Source of the DNA: Adiantum capillus-veneris
Taxonomy: Eukaryota; Streptophyta; Polypodiopsida; Polypodiales; Pteridaceae
Assembly: GCA_014529385.2 (NCBI GenBank)
Contig: CM043963.1
Location: 107,202,412-107,266,411 of the forward strand
Length of the DNA: 64,000 nucleotides
Reading direction: 5' to 3'
Shown here: one piece after another, positions 11,384-21,982 of the stretch
Layout: each line of letters starts with the position of its first letter
How positions within the stretch are numbered: position 1 is the stretch's first letter
Notes under the pieces: generated by a model
Told to the model about the DNA's origin: nothing
Seen by the model: the letters and a program-made list of their open reading frames with translations, nothing else
The model's database searches: none
Made by a program: the position numbers and the translations under genes

Positions 11384-11519
11384 TTAACAAGTCAAAGAGT
11401 TCTCAATAGTTTATTCAAAATTTTATGTATCACGCATTACAAAGTTTAGGGAAGGTCACTCCTAACCCCCACCTGTCACAAACACTAGATCATGAATCTC
11501 GTGTACATTAATTTATATG

Positions 11520-13400
11520 ATGCCACATCCCAATCCATCCCATCATTAGTCCATCATTTTTTAGCAAGGCTCTCATGGGTTTGAAACTGGTGGAAGTGGT
11601 CATGAGTTGTCTTCGTCACAATCGATCAAACATATGTTACAGAAGACATACATAAGGTCTTTGGCACACTTAGGATTTTAAGTGATTCCTGCATTTGGAG
11701 TGAATGACTCATAGGGAAACCAGTTGCATTTGCAACTACCACTAGAGGTTACAATTGATAACACTCAAGTCGCCACATGCTAGAGTTTCACTTTGTCTCT
11801 CCCAAATTCCTTCCACTACACTCGATCATAGTGCTTCTTGATTGATTCAATGTGCCATGGATCGAGCATGGATCTCTAAATCAACCTTTCCTATTAGCAT
11901 AATCAACACATTGGTGGAAATCCTCTTTACTCTCACCACTTCAAAGTAATCATTTGCATACCTTTTGGAAGTCCCCCAAGACCTCCTTGTTAAAGGACTC
12001 ACCATGTAGTTAAAATATGGGTTCCAAGAAGAATGTTGTCCCATATGCAAACATGTATGCATCGGGACCCAGTGTCTTTCTACATTTTCCGCTACTTACG
12101 CCCTATATCTAGCAGTAAATTGGTTTTTTTCTTTAAAACCATATGATCGCTTCAAACATCAACAAGTAGACCTTACCAATTGAAATTTATCGACGGCAAA
12201 AATCCTTTAGTTTCACATAAAGCTTCCTAGCATTGCATACCTTGTCTATATTGCACCAAAAACCTGAGGACCTGACAAAGAGACACACATCTTTGGGTAG
12301 TAGCTTGATGTGACTTGGATACTTTGCAAGCCATGCCTCCCATCTTGGATTGGTGATTGTCTCTACCAATGCGGCTTTGATAGCCATACACAATTGCAAA
12401 GAGAGTTTCACAAAATATTTGGATGGCCTTGATAGGTAACTTGGCCCAAAATAGAGCATAAGTGAATTTCTTCACCACATGGTTGGCATCTAGTAGGACC
12501 TACTTTATAAATGGTAGTTTTTCAATGTCATTACAAATATATGTTACCCATGTAATTCCAAATTATTTTTCTTGGATGGTTAGGCTTGCACCCTTGTAAT
12601 TATATGCGTTCTTGATCACAATGGTTGTCACATTTTGGGCCCCCCTTAGTCGGCTAATGGCACGCTCATACAATTTTATCAAGAAATTTAGGGTCGCCTT
12701 CTCTTTTAGAGAAGTGTCAATGGCTTCCAACATTGAGATAGCTTACCATGGCATTGATCAATGGCTTTTTCTGACAAGTAGTCCACCCATCCAATGCTAT
12801 GGTAAAGCCAAATGTGGTACAAAATCAAGCATTGCCTGCTTAAGTACCGCCTCCATAGTGTCCTTTATCTTATCCACATATTCTATGCACAATTTTTTTA
12901 GTTAGTTAGTACAAAACCTTGCTTTGCAATGGATATTAATGCATCCCTACAAAGGCGATTTTAAACAACATTAAATGAAATGTCACATGCCATAAAATTC
13001 TTAGTCCATTTTAGGTGCGATTCGAACATAGCTTTCTTTTGGAAAGTTGTTTGCAATGTTTGCAAGATGGTGGGCCTCTTCCCTAACTTATCTTACATCC
13101 ATTGATCCTTCAACACTTGAAAAAGGAGCATCCAGATACTTATGTTGTCATCGTCATTATCTCAAGTACCTCTAATGCCGCATGGTTAGATGGCCTAGCT
13201 ATCTATGGCCCACCCTTGCATCTTTTAAGATGCAATATTTTCCCTTTAAACGCCTTCATGTAAGTTGCAAAGTCAACCCAAAGGTCCACAGGTGGTGTTG
13301 AATGACCCTTCAACAAAATTGTGCTGACACTAAACAAGCGCTCCTTGATGCGAGTTGCATTGTCGTTGAAGAGATGGTCACAAGTCAACATTGGAAACGT
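11520..13400 (-). pseudogene. hAT transposase relic (DUF659 and dimerisation parts), copy A
   Basis: Reading from 13400 downwards, the minus strand holds an N-terminal part (FNDNATRIKERLFSVSTILL). Next comes FTIALDGWTTCQKKPLINAM near 12800-12750, the DGWT..LIN signature of DUF659-type hAT transposases. Then come NYKGASLTIQEK near 12580 and a segment ending at about 12190. The C-terminal dimerisation part with CKCNWF and CAKDLMYVF lies near 11730-11630. Many stops and shifts show a long-dead gene. Copy B carries the same regions with different lesions. Confidence 0.78.
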
Positions 13401-13792
13401 GAAACAGTTAAACCATGCTCATTTAGAGATTTGCTAGAGTTTAGAGTCTAGCCACATATTCACCAATAAGCATTGATTTATAAGGATACTTGGACGTAAA
13501 GAGAGCTTACTCACAAAGAACCAAGTAACATTAGTTCACAATCCACTATCTACGTCTCAAGGAAGTAAAAGTAGATTCTCAAAACACCAAGAGACCCTAG
13601 AGACACATTTCTACATCAACATGGAGGTCAAAACCTTGTTCAAACACAACCAAGTAACCTTAAACTCACAATATATCCATTAAGTGGTACGGTCCGTTTG
13701 CTCAAACACAATAAGTGAATTCTCAAGTCGGGCCACTGTCTATGCTCGCTTAGAAGTAAGAGTACTATTTGAAACAGCTAAATAAATGCCCC

Positions 13793-14411
13793 TGTCACAA
13801 ACTAGGTGACATGGCACCGCCCTGGGAAAAGGAAACACACTCTCTCTAGCAAACACACACACACACCTTCACACTGTTAGGGATGACGTGGCAGCAGTCC
13901 CGAATTTCATGCTGTTAGGGCTAACATGGCATTGCCGTACTGATCCCCCGAAATTTGCGACACATTTTGCGGCTAGCTGTATGGAACTCCAGCTTTTTGT
14001 GTGGGTTGAATTCTACGCAAGAGAGAGAGCAGCTTTTGGGGATTAATTGCTTTATTTACCAAGCAAGAAGCTTGTGAGATGAATTGTTTTATTTAGGCTT
14101 TTAATTGGCAGCTTTTGGGGCTCTGCTTTTAGCAACCCTTGTAAACTTATAAATTGGTGGGCAGGGCTCCCACTCTGCAGAGAATCTGGACACAGAGTCT
14201 GAGAGTGAGACCCTCCCACTCCCTTGTACTTTGAGAACAGATTTAATACAAAAAGAAATACCGAAAGGGATGACAATCTTTAAGGCCAATATCTCTAGGC
14301 ACGGAACTCAGTCAGGCTGTGTCGAATCAATTGTGAACTATGAAATGTTTTAAAGTGAATCTCTGCTATGTTGCGGTAGAATCTTGACTTGGAGTGTCCA
14401 AGTTTGTTACA
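13793..14411 (+). repeat. chromovirus 5' LTR
   Basis: The 619-bp LTR starts TGTCACAAACTAGG and ends GTGTCCAAGTTTGTTACA. It aligns with 40289-40883, with small indels and many substitutions. The target duplication GCCCC precedes it at 13788-13792. Confidence 0.93.
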
Positions 14412-14412
14412 A

Positions 14413-14424
14413 TGGTATCAGAGC
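14413..14424 (+). other. primer-binding site, tRNA-Met type
   Basis: TGGTATCAGAGC begins one base after the LTR end. It matches the complement of the 3' end of plant initiator tRNA-Met. Confidence 0.9.
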
Positions 14425-14473
14425 ACAGCCGATTTCTCTTCTATCGGGAAATCCAATCCTTTTCGCACCACTT

Positions 14474-15988
14474 ATGGATTCAAACAGAGATCAATCGATT
14501 TCCTCTGCATCTGGGGATGTAGGAGGAGATCACAAAGAAGATTCTCACGAGGAGTATGGCCCGGCCTCTTGGCCTACTCATGCGGAGATTGAAGAGATGA
14601 AGCATCAACAATTGGTTGACAATGCGCCAAAGATGATGATCAACATTGCGAAGGATCCCAAATTTGCAAAATTTTTGATGCAGACATCCTTCGATGAAGT
14701 GCACTCTCAATGGCAGAAGGCCACAGAACCACCCCTCAAACCAGCACTCAAGAACCTCCTACTCCAAGGATGTTTACAGAGCAAGAATTAGAAGAGGTGG
14801 TTGATACACGGATTACCCAGCTTTTTGACGCAATCAACAAAGCCAAAAAGCACGGCAAAAGGCAAAAGAAAGGAACCGACTTCCCAGGTTATTTGGGTCA
14901 TCAATCTATGAAGGAGTATCCAGTTCTTCTTCTTCTTCTTCTGACAAATCTTCTAGCTCTTCTGACTCGAGCGAAGAAGACAGGAAAGGAAAAAAGCAAA
15001 GCTTCGAAAAGGGCAAGAAAAAGGCGAAGAAGCCTAAGTTTCGCCCAGTTTTTGACAATTCTACAGAGGACTTGTCTTCGGGTAGTTCGAACTCCGATGA
15101 TCATAGATTTTATGCAAAGAAGAATAATTTTTATAAAGCCAACCAGTATGACTTTCTGGAGGATAAAAGCAACAAAGTTAGAGAATTTAAAGAAGGTGGA
15201 CAGTTAATTAAATTTGACACTTTTTCTGGATTCCAAGATGCTTCGAGGGCTTTGGCCTTCATACAACAGTTTGATATAACTTTCTCTGGAGGGCATTACT
15301 TAGAGCACCCAAGATTCGGAGGGCTACCTCTTACTTCAAGGGAAAATCTCGAACATCATTGGTCCACTCTTCTATTGAACAAGAAAGCACCAGTTAAATG
15401 GCTGAAATTTAAAAGGCTTTTTATTTCTTCTTGGTTGACTCGGGAGTACAAACGCGAGATACAAACTGCTTGGAACCATCTTCGGATGACCAAGAAAGAT
15501 ACCTTGGACGAGAGATTTTGGAGCTCTTTTCTACCCTCTTCTTCATTTGAGAAGATCTCATTTAAAGAACAGATTGAGTTGTTTACCTTGGGACTTCCTA
15601 CGGAGATCCGAGATCACTGCTTAGAGCAAAAGTCAAATTCTATCCAAGAACTGATGAGTCATGCAAAACGGGGCTTTTCCATTCACTCAGGCAATTTGAC
15701 CTACATAGAAATGAGATCATGACGCAAAAAAGAGAACAGACTTCTAAAAATGAAAGTAGAAAGAAGAAGAGCCCCCAAGATCAGAAAGATAAGGATGCAC
15801 GACCACGGCTCACTCCGAGGGAGAGAGCCAACTACATCAAAGAGGGGAGGTTTTTTGGATGCGGGGAACAAGGACACATCTCCGCGAAGTGCCCTAAAAA
15901 GGCACAGAAAGATCAAGATGAAGAAAGGCCAGAGAGTTCAAAAGAAGCTGAGGAACGTGGACAGAAAGGCAAGATGAAAGCAGGATGA
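14474..15988 (+). pseudogene. chromovirus gag with nucleocapsid part, frameshifted
   Basis: The likely start is the ATG at 14474. The reading passes through at least three frames (14474-14791, 14710-14910, 15072-15722, 15719-15988). A serine/acidic tract at about 14925-14985 precedes the gag core, which includes KFDTFSGFQDASRALAFIQQ and FSSFLPSSSFEKI-like sequence. The nucleocapsid region has GCGEQGHISAKC, but the first cysteine of the CCHC knuckle is replaced, the residues before it being RFFGC. Frameshifts near 14740, 14910 and 15715 make it non-functional. Confidence 0.87.
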
Positions 15989-16019
15989 AAGTAGGACTGG
16001 TTCCAGATTGCATGGATAC

Positions 16020-16507
16020 TGACCCAAGCATTATTGATGAGAGTACAGAACTTTTCCGAGCTTGGAATAAAGTGAAAGATCAAGACCCTGATTTTCTTTG
16101 ATGGAGGATCCAAGGCCAACTTCATTTCACCTGAATTGGAGGCACGGCTCGAGATTACACTCAATCGGATGGGACCACTTGCAGAGGCAGTTCTAGAAAC
16201 ACCTGGCAGGGACGTAGCCATTACACCTGTCATTGACAAACTTCGATCGCATTGTCAGGCGTATTTGGGGCACGAGGACTTTTACATAATGCCTTTGGAA
16301 GGTTGTGATGTCCTCCTAGAAATTCACTGGTACCAGAAGAACAACGCCGTGGTTGACTATCGGGCGAGAAAAGCAACTTTGACTATAGAAAAGGGCCAAA
16401 CCATTGTACTTGATGTAAAACTTAAGGGCGAATCTATCCCTATTGTATCGGCTTTGGCCGTTTCAAAATTAATGAAATCCAATCTTTTGTTTACTCAATC
16501 TTTTTGA
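16020..16507 (+). pseudogene. chromovirus protease relic
   Basis: The stretch reads FFDGGSKANFISPELEARL, the position of the aspartic protease active site, where D-T-G/S is expected and D-G-G is found. It continues through VLLEIHWYQKNNAVVDYRAR, the usual protease to RT linker. A stop upstream (near 16100) and the altered active site indicate loss of function. Confidence 0.8.
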
Positions 16508-16559
16508 AAGAGTTGAATGATGATCATAGGACAAATGTGTCTGATCTATAAAAAGAATG

Positions 16560-17890
16560 CCAAGATTTTCTCCACATTCATGCCGATTGCTTTTCTGAGG
16601 GCCTGCCAAGCGAGTTGCCACCAGCTTGTCATGAGGATCATACCATTTATTTGATACCCGAAAGCACACCACCAAACCGGCCACCTTACCATGTGAGCCG
16701 AGCTCAGAATGAATAGATTATGAACCAAGTGAAAGACCTCTTGGAAAAGGGTCTTATCCAGCCGAGTACTTCACCTTACTGCTCTCCAGTGTTGTTGGTA
16801 TTGAAGAAAGATTGATCTTGGAGAATGTGCATTGACTATAGAGCTCTCAACAAAATCACCATCAAGAATAGATTTTTGATTCCTAAGATCGATGATATTC
16901 TAGACCAACTACAGGGATCCTCTTGTTTCAAGAGATCGATTTGAAGAGTGGATATCATCAGATCCGAGTCGCGCCGAGTGATGTCTACAAGACAGCTTTT
17001 CGGACGACTTGGTTTATTTGAGTTTTTGGTGATGTCTTTTGGCCTAACCATTGCTCCAGCGACATTTAACCAAATGATGGACATGATTTTTCGAGAGTAC
17101 AGACTATTTGTTGGCACTTTCTTTGACGACATCATTGTTTCCTCCAAGGATGAGGCAGAACATAGAGGACATCTGCTATAGGTCTTTCAAGCCTTACGAG
17201 ATCAACCAGTTGGTGATTAATGCAAAGAAAAGTGAATTTTTCCTACTCGAGATACACTTTTTGGGACACATTGTCTCAGCAGGCAGGAGTGCAAATGGAC
17301 CCGGCCAAGATAGAGACTATCCATGATTGGCCCGATTTGAAGAATGTCCATGAAGTTAGAAGCTTCTTGGGCTTATGTTCGTACTACCGACGGTTCATTA
17401 GAAAGTTTGCAGAGGTTGCTTCTCCTTTGCATATCTTAACACAGAAAGGAGTCCCTTTCTCGTGGGGACCCACAGAGGTGATTGCCTTTCGGACATTGAA
17501 AGAGAAATTGACTACATGACCAGTTTTGACTTTGCCGGATTTGCAGAAGTCATCGAAGTATATTTTGATGCTTGTGGTCGTAGTCTGGGTGTAGTCTTAA
17601 TGCAAGAAGGCCATGTCATTGCCTACGAGAGCCGAGCCAGAATTGATAGCACAGATTTATGAGAAAGAACTTTTGGCGGTTATCCATGCTCTTACTCAGT
17701 GGCGACATTACCTACTCGGAGCGGATTTTACTGTCTTCACAGACCATCAAAGTTTACGCTACATCTTGTCACATAAGCAGCTATCAAAAAAGCAGATGTG
17801 GTGGGCGAACATCTTGTCCTAGTTTCACTTCCAAATTGTCCATGTGCATGGACAGAAGAACTGGGTGGCAGATGCTTTGTCTCGGAAGCT
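16560..17890 (+). pseudogene. chromovirus reverse transcriptase and RNase H relic
   Basis: The RT begins with PPNRPPYHVSRAQNE and EKGLIQPSTSPYCSPVLLV. It continues with [16 protein letters not shown] and [20 protein letters not shown], and has FFDDIIV where most relatives have Y-V/I-D-D. HDWPDLKNVHEVRSFLGLCS and SYYRRFIRKFAE link to RNase H, where YFDACGRSLGVVL, YEKELLAVIHALTQWRHYL and FTDHQSLRYIL are recognisable. Stops at about 16715, 16815 and 17820 and several frame changes break the frame. Confidence 0.9.
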
Positions 17891-17899
17891 GTTGGTTCT

Positions 17900-18610
17900 G
17901 GCTATTTCCACGATCCATCATAGGAGCTTCGAGGATATGGTCGATCAATATGCCACAAATACAGATTTTGCAGATATTTTCACTCGGATACGGAATGGGG
18001 AGGTAGTAGTAGGATATTTCATTCAGGATGGCTACTTGATGAAGAAAACAATGTTGTGCGTTACACAGCCGTTGAGGGAAAAGGTTTTAACGAATGCCAT
18101 TGTCCACCTTTTACGGGTCACCGCGGCATTGCTACCACCTTGAAAGGTGTGGAGAGATACTTCTTTTGGCCGGGACTCAAGAAGGACGTGGATGGTTTTG
18201 TACGTAGTTGCTTGGTATGCTAGAAGGTCAAGTTTGACAGGCATAAAGCACAGGGATTGTTATAATCTTTACCCATACCCACCCACCCTTGGGAAAGTAT
18301 TGCAATGGATTTGATTTTTTATCTTCCAAAAACACAAAGTGGGCATGATGGTATCTGGACTGTTATTGACATATTTAGCAAGCAAGCTCATTTCATTCCA
18401 ATGAAGAAAACAGTCAAGCCGCACAGCTTAACGAGACTGTTTGTGGCCCAAATCTTCAAATTACATGGCATGCTTGAGACGATTGTCTCGGACAGAGACC
18501 CCAGATTCACGAGTTTGTTTTGGAAGGCTATTTGGGAGAACATTGGCACGTGGTTGCAGTTCTCTTCATCGTTCCACCCACAGACTGACAGGCAATCAGA
18601 GATTGCTAAT
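17900..18610 (+). pseudogene. chromovirus integrase, first part
   Basis: A damaged zinc-binding region (about 18090-18230) is followed by the catalytic core. Core motifs are MDLIFYLPKTQSGHDGIWTV, VIDIFSKQAHFIPMKKT and SDRDPRFTSLFWKAI, and the stretch ends with FHPQTDRQSEIAN. The frame stops exactly where the Athila/Tat-like element begins at 18611 and resumes at 30248. Joining the flanks with one copy of CTAAT keeps the frame, so this piece was open when the inner element arrived. Confidence 0.92.
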
Positions 18611-19565
18611 TGTTGACCGCTGGGTCAACAACACAACATAACTCAAGTTTCGTACCAAAGTCTTATCTTCTGCGAGTTATGAAATGATGCGGATTATGGC
18701 TATAAACGTCATTTTTAATGAGTAGTTATTCTAGTTTCAGAAGCCGGGGTGCAATGGCACTTCCAGATTGTAAATACAAAGCCATTTGACCCATTCAACC
18801 CCATTTTTGGTTAAACCTAAGGTAGCCTTAGTATATAAGGTACCTAGGTCATTTTGTAAGGGGACTTTTCATGATCAAACTTTAGCGCTGCCGTCTACTC
18901 TGTGTGAGAGAGAAAGAGAGTGAGCGTGAGCTTCATCCTCTCGCTACGCCCGGCTCGGTCAACGCATTGGAGATCCGACTGCACCATTGTTGTAGGCTCG
19001 AGGAGAGCTACGCGACAACGCCAAGCATTCCACGCGAGACGAAGCGCACACGCCGACGCATCTACGAGCTATTTGTGGCCGTAAGTGTATCAAACGATGT
19101 CTGTTTTTTGCGTGCTAGTAGTCTATAGAATCGTGGCGACGTAAGCTACGCATAGGTACTCATAAATTTCAGTTTCGGGCACTTTCAAATTTCTGCTCTG
19201 TCATCCTACGCGTTTTTCGCAGATGGGTTTAGAGTGAGGATTTTGAGTGTAGAAGCTTAGGGACAGGTGTATCCTAGTGAGGGGATGGTGTTCCTTAAGT
19301 TTCGTAGGAATCTGGCATGATTAGGTGAGTTACCTTTCGTATGTGTGTATGTGGCTAGGTGGTGTAGTTGAGAGCAGTGAGGTTCTTGATTGTGGTTTAG
19401 TTGGCCTTCCTGAGTGTTGTATGTGTAGGATGGTCTCAGCCTAACAAGCTTAAGAGATTTCCTCCGTGTGCCTATCGTGTCATCTGTGTCCTCGATTGAC
19501 ATTATGTTGATCTAGGTAGTGTTTGCATGCACTTCATGGGTGTGTGAGTAGCTTCCCGTCCAACA
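18611..19565 (+). repeat. Athila/Tat-like element 5' LTR
   Basis: It starts TGTTGACCGCTGGGTCAAC (itself containing a short inverted repeat, TTGACC...GGTCAA) and ends CTTCCCGTCCAACA. Almost identical to 29295-30247. It contains the half-site CATCCTACGCGT near 19203, matching half of the palindrome repeated in the leader. Confidence 0.95.
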
Positions 19566-19566
19566 T

Positions 19567-19584
19567 TGGCGCCGCTGCCGGGGA
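19567..19584 (+). other. primer-binding site, tRNA-Asp type
   Basis: TGGCGCCGCTGCCGGGGA starts one base after the LTR. It resembles the complement of the tRNA-Asp 3' end used by Athila and Tat elements. Confidence 0.85.
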
Positions 19585-19585
19585 C

Positions 19586-21982
19586 ACAAGGACCTAAGTA
19601 GGTTTCCTACTAACACTCGTGTGATGGTTGCTTGATTTAGTTTCGGCTAAAGAAAGCGTTTTTCTTAAGTGGATCCGGAAAAGGATATTCCGCGATCAAG
19701 TGGATAGCCAGGAAGCGTGTGTCTTGCCGAGGGTATGCAACTAGATAGGTTTAGTTAGGATATGTGGATTAGAGTAGTTGTTGGTGGTCGAGTGATTTGT
19801 GAGGTGATAAAAGCGTTTACTAGTCTGTGTGTGGCAGTGAAGCGTTTTTCTACTCATAGATGCAAAAACCCCAGATTGATTTGTAGGAGTAGCTTTAGGT
19901 AAGTGATCCAATTCTGATCTAGAGCTATTCATCACTGAATTATTTGCTAAAGTGCTTGATTGCATTTGAAATCACGGAAAAGTGTGCTTTTGAGGGTAAA
20001 AATGCATTAAACAAGCTTTTGTGGATATTTTTGTATGACTGACTGATGCTGTGCATATAAAAGAGCATTTGCAAGGGTTCTGTGAAGAAAACTTGCAATT
20101 CTGTAAATATAGACATCCTACGCGTAGGATGTCTCAAGGGGGTTCTGGAGACCAAATTTGAAAATTCTGACTGCACCAGTGGGTTCAGAGGGTAGGTTTT
20201 ACCCTAGTAACATATTAACTTGGGTGTTTTTCCCTATTTTTGTTGACCAAAAGCCAAAAGGCGGAGTCAGAGAACGCAAAATTTCAGAAAAGGCTTAAAT
20301 TGAGTGATTTTTGCATGTTTTTGCAATTGTGAAGCATACTTACACTTGCTGAGAGCATAAGGAAGCATCAGGGACACTTCAGTCTCAAAAAATCAGCTGT
20401 AGACATCCTACGCGTAGGATGTCTACAGGGTGATCTGGTGGAAATTTTGAAAATCTGAGGTTACCAGTGTGTTTAGAAGGTAGGTTTTACCCTATTTTCA
20501 CATGGAAAGTGGAAATTTGACCAAATTTTGACAGATCAAAGCCAAAAGACGAGAAATTGCCAGACATCCTACCCAAATTGTGTCCGAGGCCTAATTTTGA
20601 GACCAAACCATAGGATGACTCCATAGGCATGTTCTAAATGTTGTATTGAGTGCATGTGATAAATTTCATCTCATTTGGGTCAGTGAAAGGGAAGATTGAA
20701 TAGACTTTAGCATTTTGACTGAAAAAGGCAAGGATAGCTAGTTTTGGGGTCTTTTGACATCCAAACCAAAATCTAAGCATACCACTGGGTTACTGACATC
20801 AAGGGGAAGCTGTGGGACAAGTCTGGGGTCAAACAGGCCAAAAAGACATCCTACGCGTAGGATGTCTTCACCATGATTTAGCACTCCAAACCAACTTATG
20901 AGCATACCACAGTGATCAGCATCTTAAGTAGAGTCTGTGATTCAAATTTGGGGCAATTCTGAGCAGTTAGACATCCTACGCGTAGGATGTCTAAGGCATG
21001 ATTTAGAGGCCAAATTCAAACTGTGGACATAGCATGCTTTCATATAGCCTTAGGCAAGCCTCCTAGTCAAATTTGGTCCAATTTGGAGCTGATTTGACTT
21101 GGAAATTCATCAGAACAGACATCAGACTTTCGGAACAGATTCTTGAGCATTTGACCAACCTATAGGTGTCAGAATCAAAAAGTAAAAATAGCTATGAGTT
21201 TAGCACATCAAGGGGAAGCTACAGTGCAAGTTTGGACAAAATCTGAGCAGTTAGACATCCTATGCGTAGGATGTCTCCAGCTTGATTTAGGACTCCAAAC
21301 CAACCTATGAGCACACCACTGTGATCAACACATCAAGGAGAAGCTGGGGTGAAAATTTCAAGTCATTCTGAGCAAAAATACATCCTACGCGTAGGATGTC
21401 TCAAGGCCATTTTTAGGTCCAAATGAAATTCTGAGCATACCATTGTGTTGCTGGACTCAAGGGGAGTCTCTGGACCAAATTTTGTTAAATTCTGAGCAAA
21501 AAGACATCCTACGCGTAGGATGTCTCTAGGCCAGTTTTAGGGTCCAGCTGTACTTTTGACCATACAGAAGTGTTCACATTGTTACAGAGATCCCAAATCT
21601 TTTTTCAAAATTGAATTTGGACTCATTTTGACCAGTCTAAACTGCATTTCACTGTTTTGGCCATAACTTTCACAAACGGTATCGGATTGGAAAAGTTTTT
21701 ATATCAAAACGTAGCCTGAGAGCGGCTCTACAGATCTTAGAGCAAAACTTGAACTAAATGCATGCCCACGGCAACCATTTAGTTCAACTTTGAAAAAAAA
21801 ACATTGTTTAAGGCCTCAAAATTCATCCGAAAGTCAGGGGTGTCTGAAAGCGACAATTTGCGAGAATTGTGACGAAACGGTTGCGGTTTTGGACATAGTT
21901 TCGACTTTTTCCTAACCAAAGCACTTGAACACAATGGACTAAGTCTACTTGAACCAAGAAAAAGCTCTTAAGCCTAGAAATC
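19586..21982 (+). other. long untranslated leader of the Athila/Tat-like element
   Basis: About 2.4 kb between the primer site and the first ATG of the gag frame contains no recognisable coding sequence. It holds the palindrome array. A leader this long is usual for this lineage. Confidence 0.75.
20111..21525. repeat. array of seven 24-bp palindromes in the retrotransposon leader
   Basis: A perfect palindrome with core TCCTACGCGTAGGA, extended by five bases on each side, occurs at 20111, 20401, 20844, 20969 and 21502. One-mismatch copies are at 21253 and 21378. Spacings are 290, 443, 125, 284, 125 and 124 bp. Half-palindromes survive near 20563 and 21117. The later copies sit inside a degenerate tandem unit of about 124 bp that also carries phrases such as GATTTAGGACTCCAAACC and CATCAAGG. 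The surrounding sequence has drifted more than the palindrome. Confidence 0.93.

Larger units (their letters stand above)
9674..13792 (-). mobile_element. hAT transposon copy A, left segment
   Basis: This segment is colinear with 41650-45761 (copy B) apart from insertions, and its minus strand carries the relics of a hAT transposase. It continues at 40884 after the chromovirus insertion. The junction is defined by the duplication GCCCC at 13788-13792 and 40884-40888. The part near 13500-13790 consists of degenerate repeats with motifs such as AAGTAAGAGT and AACCAAG, which probably represent subterminal sequence. Terminal inverted repeats could not be recognised. Confidence 0.8.

Noticed and set aside
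20111-21525. CRISPR-like array
   Set aside because: The repeats are palindromic and spacings are uneven (124-443 bp). Spacers are related to each other, and the array lies within a plant retrotransposon leader.
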